From: a bacterium
GTDB taxonomy: Bacteria > Verrucomicrobiota > Verrucomicrobiia > Opitutales > UBA953
Assembly: GCA_009926645.1 (NCBI GenBank)
Contig: RFOO01000001.1
Location: 1-26,967, forward strand
Reading direction: 5' to 3'
DNA: 26,967 nucleotides
Shown: positions 6,392 to 13,503 of the stretch, piece by piece
Layout of the letters: every line of letters starts with the position of its first letter
Numbering within the stretch: position 1 is the first letter of the stretch
Position numbers and translations under genes: made by a program
The notes under the pieces: generated by a model
Database searches by the model: none
What the model saw: the letters and a program-made list of their open reading frames with translations, nothing else
What the model was told of the DNA's origin: nothing

Positions 6392-9085
6392 TCACTTGAG
6401 GATCTGACGGAGAACGTAGGGCAGAATGCCACCATGGCGGTAGTATTCAGCTTCGATAGCCGTATCAATCCGAGCGACGAGCGGAGCTTTGTCGACTTTA
6501 CCATCGGCACGATGAATGACGAGGGTAACGACTTGGCGTGGTTTGATAGGGTCGGTGAGTCCTTCGAGGTCGAACGTTTCCGAGCCGTTTAATTGGAAGG
6601 AAGCGGCGTTTTTACCATCAGCGAATTCCAAGGGCAGAACACCCATGCCGATGAGGTTGGAACGGTGAATGCGTTCGAAGGATTGAGCAACCACAGCTTT
6701 GATGCCGAGGAGAGCAGTACCCTTAGCGGCCCAGTCGCGCGACGATCCCATACCATAGTCAACACCACCGAAAACGATTAAGCCTTCTCCGCGTTGAGCG
6801 TAGGTTTGGCAAGCGTCGTAGATGGTATCGATTTTACCTTCAGGATAAACTTTGGTGAAGCCACCTTCTTTACCTTCGGCCATGGAGTTTTTAACTTGGG
6901 TATTGGCGAAAGTACCACGAGTCATGATGCGATCGTTGCCACGACGCGAGCCGTAGGAATTGAAATCCTTTTTGGCTACGCCCGCAGCGAGCAGGAATTT
7001 TCCTGCAGGGGTCTCTTCTTTGAATGAACCCGCTGGAGAAATGTGGTCGGTGGTTACTGAATCACCGAGAATAGCGATGGGACGCAATTTCTTGAGTGAT
7101 GGTACTGGAGGAGGAGTCATCGAGAACCCCTTGAAGAAGGGAGGTTCTTGAATGTAGGTGGAAGATTCTTTCCAGCTGAAGCGAGCTCCTAATCCGCCTT
7201 GTACGCCTTTCCACTCTGCGGTTGCGTTGGCCAGAGATTCGGAGGCGTATTTCGACTTAAACATTTCGGGCTTTAGGCCACGCGCAACGTGCTCGGCAAT
7301 TTCTGCCTGGCTGGGCCAGATGTCTTTCAAGAATACTGGCTTACCTGATTTGTCGGTGCCCAGTGGTTCTTTGTCTAAATCAATGTCGACTCGGCCAGCG
7401 AGGGCGAATGCCACCACAAGGGGAGGAGACATTAGGAAGTTGGATCTTACTGCACCGTGAACGCGGGCTTCAAAGTTACGATTTCCGGAAAGAACCGAAG
7501 CCGTAACGAGGTCGCCTTGTTTAATCGCATTCTCAATCTCGGCGTCCAGAGGACCTGAATTTCCGATACAGGTTGTGCAACCATAGCCAACGAGATTGAA
7601 TCCGAGTTGGTCGAGATAAGGTGTGAGCTTGGTCTCGTTGAGGTAATCCGTCACAACACGCGATCCCGGGGCGAGAGAGCACTTGACTGTGGGATTAACC
7701 TGAAGGCCTTTTTCGACGGCTTTCTTTGCTACCAGGCCAGCCGCTACCATCACTGATGGATTGGAAGTGTTGGTGCACGAAGTAATCGCAGCGATGACGA
7801 CGGAGGCGTGTTTCAGTTGTCGACCCGTTTGTCCGATAGGAGCAGAGGCAGAGCGGTCGGCTTCGGCTTTACCAAATCCGTTTTTATCTTTGGGCGTAGT
7901 AAAGAGCGTGTTGAAGGACTCTTTGATTTTCGGTAAATCGATTCGGTCTTGCGGGCGTTTTGGACCAGAGACGCAGGGTACAACTGTGCTGATATCGAGC
8001 TCGATGGTCTGGGTGTAATCGATGCTTCCAGCCTTCGGAATGCCGAAGAGGCCTTGAGCCTTATAGTATTCGCGAACTAATGCGACATGGGCTTCATCGC
8101 GACCCGTTTGGCGGAGGTAATCGAGGGATTTATCATCGACGGGGAAGAAGCCCATCGTGGCACCGTATTCAGGAGCCATGTTCGCAATCGTGGCTCGGTC
8201 AGCGAGCGAAAGAGCCTCGGTTCCTTCGCCAAAGAATTCGACGAATTTGCCGACGACTTTGGCCTTACGGAGAATTTCAGTGAGGCGCAGAGTGAGGTCG
8301 GTAGCGGTTACGCCTTCGCGAAGGCTTCCCTTTAAGTGAACACCGATCACTTCAGGGGTTTGGAAATAAACTGGCTGACCGAGCATACCCGCTTCGGCTT
8401 CAATCCCACCAACGCCCCAACCCACAACGCCAATACCGTTAATCATAGTCGTGTGTGAGTCGGTACCAACTAAAGTGTCTGGATAGAAAACTCCGTTCTT
8501 CTCGAAGACGAGTTTAGCGAGGTATTCGAGGTTAACTTGGTGGACAATGCCGATAGCTGGAGGAACCACACCAAACGTTTTGAAAGCTTGCATGCCCCAT
8601 TTTAAAAACTCGTAGCGCTCGGTATTGCGGGCGAATTCTTGACGAAGGTTTTCCAGGAAAGAATTAGCCGTTCCAGCACGGTCAACTTGCACAGAGTGGT
8701 CGACGACGAGGTCAACGGGCACGAGAGGTTCAATGACCGAACTATCTTTACCTAAACGTGCTACCGCTTCGCGCATGGCAGCGAGGTCGACTAAAAGGGG
8801 TACGCCGGTGAAGTCTTGTAAAACGATTCGGGCAACGACAAAGGGGATTTCTGTGTCGACAGGTTTTTGTGCGTTCCATTGGGCAAGCGAACGAACATCG
8901 CTCTCGGTCACCGCAACTCCATCGCAATTACGCAAAACAGACTCTAAAACGAGTCGAATAGAAACAGGGAGACGGGAGATTTTCCCGATGCCTGCTTGTT
9001 CTAAAGCTGGTAACGAGTAGATCGAACCAGATTTTCCGCCCGCAGAAAAAGGACGGAGTGCTTTGAAGGGGTCTTTTTGTGCCAT
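6392..9085 (-). CDS. acnA: Aconitate hydratase A
   Basis: Interconverts citrate and isocitrate in the TCA cycle with a [4Fe-4S] cluster. At 897 residues it matches the AcnA/IRP1 class (E. coli AcnA has 891). Cluster ligands are visible as SCTNTSNPSVM (Cys about 435) and YGCTTCIGNSGPL (Cys about 502 and 505). DSHTTMINGIGVVGWGVGGIEAE lies in the N-terminal half, and the swivelling domain carries GSSRDWAAKG with the substrate-binding Ser/Arg. ATG 9085 gives a normal N-terminus (MAQKDPFKAL). No Shine-Dalgarno precedes it. It is a single-gene unit with its own terminator. Confidence 0.97.
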   Translation of the reverse strand: MAQKDPFKALRPFSAGGKSGSIYSLPALEQAGIGKISRLPVSIRLVLESVLRNCDGVAVTESDVRSLAQWNAQKPVDTEIPFVVARIVLQDFTGVPLLVDLAAMREAVARLGKDSSVIEPLVPVDLVVDHSVQVDRAGTANSFLENLRQEFARNTERYEFLKWGMQAFKTFGVVPPAIGIVHQVNLEYLAKLVFEKNGVFYPDTLVGTDSHTTMINGIGVVGWGVGGIEAEAGMLGQPVYFQTPEVIGVHLKGSLREGVTATDLTLRLTEILRKAKVVGKFVEFFGEGTEALSLADRATIANMAPEYGATMGFFPVDDKSLDYLRQTGRDEAHVALVREYYKAQGLFGIPKAGSIDYTQTIELDISTVVPCVSGPKRPQDRIDLPKIKESFNTLFTTPKDKNGFGKAEADRSASAPIGQTGRQLKHASVVIAAITSCTNTSNPSVMVAAGLVAKKAVEKGLQVNPTVKCSLAPGSRVVTDYLNETKLTPYLDQLGFNLVGYGCTTCIGNSGPLDAEIENAIKQGDLVTASVLSGNRNFEARVHGAVRSNFLMSPPLVVAFALAGRVDIDLDKEPLGTDKSGKPVFLKDIWPSQAEIAEHVARGLKPEMFKSKYASESLANATAEWKGVQGGLGARFSWKESSTYIQEPPFFKGFSMTPPPVPSLKKLRPIAILGDSVTTDHISPAGSFKEETPAGKFLLAAGVAKKDFNSYGSRRGNDRIMTRGTFANTQVKNSMAEGKEGGFTKVYPEGKIDTIYDACQTYAQRGEGLIVFGGVDYGMGSSRDWAAKGTALLGIKAVVAQSFERIHRSNLIGMGVLPLEFADGKNAASFQLNGSETFDLEGLTDPIKPRQVVTLVIHRADGKVDKAPLVARIDTAIEAEYYRHGGILPYVLRQILK

Positions 9086-9142
9086 GTTTGAGTGATAATG
9101 AAAAGGGTATGAAGGATTGGTGAGGGATAGCCAAAAACAAAG

Positions 9143-9171
9143 AAGGCGGTCGGGGCAAGCCCGACCGCCTT
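9143..9171 (-). terminator. Rho-independent terminator of the peroxiredoxin gene
   Basis: The arms AAGGCGGTCGGG (9143-9154) and CCCGACCGCCTT (9160-9171) form a 12-bp perfect stem with a 5-nt loop. On the minus strand it is followed by TCTTTGTTTTT. It sits between the peroxiredoxin stop and the acnA start. Confidence 0.88.
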
Positions 9172-9190
9172 AAAAACGATGGTTTTTAAG

Positions 9191-9676
9191 TTAGGCCTCT
9201 ACGGCTTTCTTAATCTTGGCAAAGTTAGGCATCGTCGCTGGGTCGCGCTTCACTTCGGAGTGAATCACATTGCCATTCTTGTCTGCCACAAAGACTGAGC
9301 GTTTTGCGACATTGAGCATGCCCGTCTTTTCAGGGATAGCTTTAGTGTCCTTAACCTTGAAGGCCTTGAGGGCAACGCGGTTGAAGTCGGAAACGAGCGT
9401 TACGCCGATATTAGCCTGTTTAGCCCAAGCTTCTTGAGAGAAAGGACTGTCGACGGAAATAGCGATAACATCAGCACCTAGCTTCTTGTACTCATCGAGC
9501 AAACCAGTGACTTTGCAAAGTTCATCAGTGCAAGTGCCAGTAAAAGCAAGGGGTACAAAGAGAATGACCGTCTTACCTTTGCCGACATTTCGACGCAGAT
9601 TGACATCAACCAGACCAGACTCGGTCTTTTGTTTGAGTGTGATGTCAGGGATTGGGAGGCCAACTTTGAGAGGCAT
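9191..9676 (-). CDS. Peroxiredoxin (AhpC/TSA superfamily, redoxin type)
   Basis: A 161-residue thiol peroxidase that would reduce hydrogen peroxide or organic hydroperoxides. The thioredoxin-fold active site reads PLAFTGTCTDELC. The peroxidatic Cys follows the P-x(3)-T-x(2) pattern, and a second Cys lies five residues on (C-TDEL-C), the spacing of the resolving Cys in PrxQ/BCP enzymes. The FTGTCT context is closer to AhpE. The conserved Arg is in VAKRSVFVADKNGNV. ATG 9676 gives a standard start; there is no Shine-Dalgarno. It stands alone between two terminator-like hairpins. The reductant (thioredoxin or other) cannot be told. Confidence 0.9.
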   Translation of the reverse strand: MPLKVGLPIPDITLKQKTESGLVDVNLRRNVGKGKTVILFVPLAFTGTCTDELCKVTGLLDEYKKLGADVIAISVDSPFSQEAWAKQANIGVTLVSDFNRVALKAFKVKDTKAIPEKTGMLNVAKRSVFVADKNGNVIHSEVKRDPATMPNFAKIKKAVEA

Positions 9677-9743
9677 GGTGGTTAGGATTAGGGTGGAAGT
9701 CGCCTAATAATGCCAAAAAGGCCTTGAGCGCAAGAATGGACGG

Positions 9744-9768
9744 AAAATAAAGGCGTTTTTAGCCTTAA
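9744..9768 (-). terminator. Weak T-rich hairpin after miaA
   Basis: Read on the minus strand, AAGGC-TAAAAAC-GCCTT-TATTTT makes a 5-bp stem with a T-rich tail about 40 nt beyond the miaA stop. It is the only terminator-like element at the end of the long serA-miaA gene run. It is weaker than the terminators of acnA and the peroxiredoxin gene. Confidence 0.4.
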
Positions 9769-9807
9769 TTTTGCGTTTACGGGTAAAAACGGGCAAAAAT
9801 AGCGAAA

Positions 9808-10689
9808 TTACTCAACCGACCCGGTGGCTATTCCCAGTCTACGGAACCATTTTCTCTGCTTTTTAACCAAAGCCCAGGTATTGAGACAGATGTGTTCACT
9901 TAGAGCCTCGATGGGAGTTTCCCGACCATTTCTAATCCAATCCATCGTCTCACGGTAGCCTACGGCTCTAGCGGAAGGTAGTTCGGGATCGAGACCTAGT
10001 TTTAGTAGAGACTCTGCTTCAGTGATGAGGCCACTTCGTAGCATTTCATCGGTGCGCAAGTGAATCCGCGTCTTGAGTTCATCATCAGGACGCTCCAGTA
10101 ACTCGCAAGAAAAACGATAATCAGCAAATGGGCCCTTCTTGGTGAGAAACTCATCGCGAAGAGCATCAAGGCTTAAAGGTGAAGAGAGGCGACGTTCGAG
10201 GGCTTTGGCGAGGCGGATAGGGTTCGATTGATCGAGCCAACTTGGTAATGTAGGTCCCTCTAATTCGCGTAGACGCCGGAGTAAGGCATCGGTGCCCGTT
10301 TTTTGCAACGCACGTACTTCCTCAATGACGGCCTCGCTGATAGCAAGTTCGTCGGTTACTGGACCAAAAAAGGCAGCGAGGTAAAATCCACTGCCGCCTG
10401 TAATACAAACACTTTTACCTTTGGTTTGGATTTCGCGAATAGCGGATTGCGCATAACTGATGAACTGGGCGACAGAGAAACGCTGAGTCGGTTCAACCAA
10501 ATCGATTCCGTAGTGGGGAACTCTTTTTTGCTGTGCGAGAGTGGGTTTGGCCGAACCAATATTCATTCCACGGTAAACACATACCGAGTCGCACGAGAGA
10601 ATTTCGGCCTTGTTTTTCTCAGCCCATTCTAATGCTGCCTCTGTCTTTCCTACGGCAGTCGGTCCAGTGATGATATGGAGAGTGGTCAT
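9808..10689 (-). CDS. miaA: tRNA dimethylallyltransferase
   Basis: Transfers a dimethylallyl group from DMAPP to N6 of A37 in tRNAs reading UNN codons, improving decoding fidelity. The P-loop GPTAVGKT is at residues 9-16. SCDSVCVYRGMNIGSAKP supplies the catalytic Asp and the tRNA-contact strand. The C-terminal NTWALVKKQRKWFRRL is the family's basic tail. 293 residues is a normal length. It is the last gene of the long minus-strand run, starting 4 nt after the cdsA stop. Its use of an isoprenoid diphosphate echoes uppS two genes upstream. Confidence 0.96.
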   Translation of the reverse strand: MTTLHIITGPTAVGKTEAALEWAEKNKAEILSCDSVCVYRGMNIGSAKPTLAQQKRVPHYGIDLVEPTQRFSVAQFISYAQSAIREIQTKGKSVCITGGSGFYLAAFFGPVTDELAISEAVIEEVRALQKTGTDALLRRLRELEGPTLPSWLDQSNPIRLAKALERRLSSPLSLDALRDEFLTKKGPFADYRFSCELLERPDDELKTRIHLRTDEMLRSGLITEAESLLKLGLDPELPSARAVGYRETMDWIRNGRETPIEALSEHICLNTWALVKKQRKWFRRLGIATGSVE

Positions 10690-10693
10690 CTTT

Positions 10694-11581
10694 TCACCAA
10701 GCCGACTTTGCCCACTCTAAACCATAGGAGAGGATGACGAGGGCGAGAGGGGCGGTAAGAATCAAACTATCGATGAGATCGAGTGCGCCACCGATACCAG
10801 GAATCGTGGATCCCGAATCTTTAACTCCTGCTTGGCGTTTAAAAACAGATTCAATCAAGTCCGAGGGCACACTAGCGATAGCCAAAGGCAGAGCGAGAAT
10901 CGCGGCCTTGGTAGGCAACATAAACGGTATGTGAAAAACGTTTAAGCAAACCCAGGCATAGAGGGCAGAAGCGAGGGCTGAGAAAAATAAACCACCCACC
11001 ACACCTTCCCAGCTCTTGGCCGGACTAATCGTCGGAGCAATTTTGTGTTTTCCGAAGGGTACGCCAACAAGCAGTCCGCCGACATCGGTAAACTTAGTCG
11101 CCACCGCTACCCAAATGACGTAAAACAAACCAACCGATGAATGGTTCAGTAGTACTCCATTTTCCATTCGTGCGATAGCCACGAGTGGTGAGAGCATAAA
11201 GGGGACATAGAGGAAACCGTAGAAATTGGGTAAATGACGAACAAGGGGAGGTGTCTGCTGAGGGTTCCTGAGTAAACTAAGAAGATGTAGAGCAAAAAGA
11301 AAAGTAAGAGCAGTGATAAGGGGGTTCGCTCTTAGGCGCTCGCTGGCGAAGAAAAAAAGTACGAAAAGAAAAACGAAACCAGCAATGATACCCGTGAAAT
11401 TGGTTCGGCGATTACGATTAATTTTATTACAAATTTGATAAAACTCGTACTGAGCGGCCCCGACTAAAAGGGCAAGAACGCCGAAAGCGGCTTGCTCGGT
11501 GAGGGAGTAACAGGAGCCGAGATAAATCACGAGACCGACGATAACCCAGAGGCCAATCGTGCTGAGCGTACGGTGTATCAT
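10694..11581 (-). CDS. cdsA: Phosphatidate cytidylyltransferase (CDP-diacylglycerol synthase)
   Basis: Makes CDP-diacylglycerol from phosphatidate and CTP at the inner membrane, the branch point to all phospholipids. It is 295 residues with about seven or eight hydrophobic segments. SPAKSWEGVVGGLFFS and the C-terminal signature KRQAGVKDSGSTIPGIGG-ALDLIDSL identify it. The usual signature has PGHGG and DRxDS; here His is Ile and Arg is Leu, while both Asp residues of D-x(2)-D are kept. I recall similar variants in other PVC bacteria. Its ATG overlaps the uppS stop by 4 nt, and miaA follows 4 nt after it. Confidence 0.93.
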   Translation of the reverse strand: MIHRTLSTIGLWVIVGLVIYLGSCYSLTEQAAFGVLALLVGAAQYEFYQICNKINRNRRTNFTGIIAGFVFLFVLFFFASERLRANPLITALTFLFALHLLSLLRNPQQTPPLVRHLPNFYGFLYVPFMLSPLVAIARMENGVLLNHSSVGLFYVIWVAVATKFTDVGGLLVGVPFGKHKIAPTISPAKSWEGVVGGLFFSALASALYAWVCLNVFHIPFMLPTKAAILALPLAIASVPSDLIESVFKRQAGVKDSGSTIPGIGGALDLIDSLILTAPLALVILSYGLEWAKSAW

Positions 11582-12387
11582 GGGGTCTTGGTGTGGTTAA
11601 TTTGCTCGTGAGTCATGCCGAAACGGCGCTCACGTTTTCCAAATTCGGATAAGGCTTTCGTAAACTCTTCTTTTGTAAAATCAGGCCAGTGGACTGGGGT
11701 GAAGACAATCTCCGCATAGGCTGATTGTAGAAGTAAGAAATTGCTCAAGCGATGTTCTCCCGATGTGCGAATAATTAAATCGGGGTCGGGGAGGCCACTG
11801 GTTTGAAGATGATTAGCGATATCGTCCCAGCCGATATTTTCGGGTTTGATTTTACCTGCCAGGGCTTCCGCAGCGAGATTTTTGACGGCGGTGGTGATTT
11901 CTTGGCGTGCACCGTAGTTTAAGGCGACAATGAGTGTGAAAGCTTCATGCTTGGCGCTATCGGTAATAGCCTGCTTCAGGGGGTTCTTCACAAAGTCAGG
12001 CATCGCTTCTAAATCACCAATGACTTTGAGGCGAACTTTGCGTCGATGTAGCCGGGCAAGATTGGCTTTAAGTACCCATTCACCGAGCTTGAAAAGACCA
12101 GTCACTTCTTCAACGGGTCGACGCCAATTTTCAGCTGAAAATGCAAAAAGAGTGAGGGCGCTGACACCTTGATCGATGCAGCAGTCTACGACATCAAAAA
12201 TACGCTCAGCTCCACGACGGTGTCCTTCGAGACGAGGTAAATGACGGGCGGCAGCCCACCGTCCATTTCCATCCATAATAATTCCGATGTGCTTAGGTAT
12301 GTCCGTGCGCAGGCTGGGTGATGGATGAGATTCAGGCACGATAGGTAAGTTTCGAGGCAAAGTGTTGCACGAGTCTTTGGGAGTCAA
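11578..12387 (-). CDS. uppS: Isoprenyl transferase (undecaprenyl diphosphate synthase)
   Basis: A cis-prenyltransferase condensing farnesyl diphosphate with eight IPP units to make the C55 lipid carrier for peptidoglycan and polysaccharide synthesis. HIGIIMDGNGRWA carries the catalytic Asp. FAFSAENWRRP and IRTSGEHRLSNFLL are further family motifs. The reading frame begins at TTG 12387, overlapping the exbD-like stop as TTGA. This leaves 35 residues before the catalytic strand, longer than usual; a GTG at 12339 would give a more typical N-terminus of about 20. It is co-directional with cdsA, which it overlaps by 4 nt. Confidence 0.95.
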   Translation of the reverse strand: MTPKDSCNTLPRNLPIVPESHPSPSLRTDIPKHIGIIMDGNGRWAAARHLPRLEGHRRGAERIFDVVDCCIDQGVSALTLFAFSAENWRRPVEEVTGLFKLGEWVLKANLARLHRRKVRLKVIGDLEAMPDFVKNPLKQAITDSAKHEAFTLIVALNYGARQEITTAVKNLAAEALAGKIKPENIGWDDIANHLQTSGLPDPDLIIRTSGEHRLSNFLLLQSAYAEIVFTPVHWPDFTKEEFTKALSEFGKRERRFGMTHEQINHTKTP

Positions 12388-12848
12388 CGCTCGTCAGCAG
12401 CAATCAAAACCCCAGGAAATCCTGCCCGTCGAACGGATTCACAGACGGAGATAAAACTTTGCATGGTTAAAAGGGCATCGGCTTTGATGAGCACCGGACG
12501 AGATAAAAGTGTTTGGTCGGCTGCGAGTCGCTGTAATTCAACTTTGAGTCCGGCATCGTCTACCACCCGTCCATCAATCACATAAACACCTGCCCCACGT
12601 GCGGAAATAAGGGTGACGGTGGTTGATGTTTGTGCAAGGTCGCCAACGTTCGTGACGGGAGTGGTGAGGTGGCTATTGGCGGCAGCACGGACATTGCTAA
12701 ATCCCACATACATTCCTGGGGCATAAACGAAATGCGAGCACAGTACGGCAATCAGTGCAGCACATACTAGGGCTAAAAGAACAGGCCACGTTCCTGAATC
12801 CTTTTGAGCAGGACGTACTTTTTCGAGAATGCCTAAAGGGGTGTGCAT
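12384..12848 (-). CDS. ExbD/TolR-like protein lacking the transmembrane aspartate
   Basis: A 154-residue protein with one N-terminal membrane segment (about residues 20-45) and a periplasmic domain of ExbD type (VTLISARGAGVYVIDGRVV ... VLIKADALLTMQSFISVCESVRRAGF). In ExbD and TolR an Asp in the membrane helix (Asp25 in E. coli ExbD) is essential for proton use. Here the matching position, 14 residues before the AP that ends the helix, is Ala, and there is no acidic residue in the helix; a His lies five residues before that Pro. I use ATG 12848, 7 nt after the exbB-like stop. The frame is open further upstream, but only by overlapping exbB. Its TGA overlaps the uppS start. It may be structural rather than energy-coupled. 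Confidence 0.75.
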   Translation of the reverse strand: MHTPLGILEKVRPAQKDSGTWPVLLALVCAALIAVLCSHFVYAPGMYVGFSNVRAAANSHLTTPVTNVGDLAQTSTTVTLISARGAGVYVIDGRVVDDAGLKVELQRLAADQTLLSRPVLIKADALLTMQSFISVCESVRRAGFPGVLIAADER

Positions 12849-12855
12849 ACCGTGA

Positions 12856-13497
12856 TTAAACAGAACGTTCTTTCTCTGTTGGCAGTTCGTGATGGACGAA
12901 GGTGATGATAGAGTGGGCTGCAATTTCCATTTCGGTAACAATCGAACGTACCCGCCCCACAAGAAAGTGATGAGCTAATGTGCAACCCGTTGCGATGACG
13001 AGGGAGAATCCAGCATTGGCTAGCGCTGATAAAATATCGGGAAACAATTTATTCGCAGATGCGTAGACACTGCCATCGTGAAGACCACTGGCCAAGTGGA
13101 AGCCAGAAAAAATGGCCGCGGTAAGTCCGATGAGTGGTGCAACCCTTCCAATCGCGGAAATTGTTCCAAGTCGTCTTTCTAAAACGGGTAATTCCAAGAG
13201 TGCTGCTTGGATAGCAGCTGCCCGCATGGCCTCTTCAGTGCCATCGGCACGGAGTAAAGCCGCCTTCACCACGCGGGGTATGGGACCAGGGGATTCCTCG
13301 CAAGCAGCCAAAGCTTCTAAAGGCCTTTGGGCTTTTAGGTTGTTTCGCACTCCATCGATAAAATCGGATGAAAGTACGAGACCGCGATGAAGGAACATGG
13401 TTCGTTCGACAACAAAGACGAGAGCGAGAAAAGCGAGACCGAGTAAGATCCAGACAAATGGTCCAGCATCAGCGGGGAAAGAAAAAGGTGCATTCAT
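12856..13497 (-). CDS. ExbB/TolQ/MotA-family membrane protein with altered channel residues
   Basis: A 213-residue protein with three predicted membrane helices (about residues 12-36, 120-140, 158-182) and a cytoplasmic loop, as in ExbB. The second helix reads RVAPLIGLTAAIFSGF, aligning to the APYIGLFGTVWGI of E. coli ExbB. The third reads SALANAGFSLVIATGCTL, aligning to EALIATAIGLFAAIPAV. In this by-eye alignment the channel residues Thr148, Glu176 and Thr181 become Ala, Ser and Ala, and the conserved Pro of the third helix is gone. It follows the TPR gene by 6 nt and precedes the exbD-like gene by 7 nt, so the three probably form one envelope complex. Confidence 0.82.
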   Translation of the reverse strand: MNAPFSFPADAGPFVWILLGLAFLALVFVVERTMFLHRGLVLSSDFIDGVRNNLKAQRPLEALAACEESPGPIPRVVKAALLRADGTEEAMRAAAIQAALLELPVLERRLGTISAIGRVAPLIGLTAAIFSGFHLASGLHDGSVYASANKLFPDILSALANAGFSLVIATGCTLAHHFLVGRVRSIVTEMEIAAHSIITFVHHELPTEKERSV

Positions 13498-13503
13498 AAC
13501 CTA

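Noticed and set aside
7761..8339. Several plus-strand frames across acnA
   Set aside because: All are shadows of the conserved aconitase sequence on the other strand and show no family motifs.
12849..12962. Longer N-terminus for the ExbD-like protein
   Set aside because: The extra 38 residues come only from reading over the 3' end of exbB in another frame and do not resemble any ExbD N-terminus.
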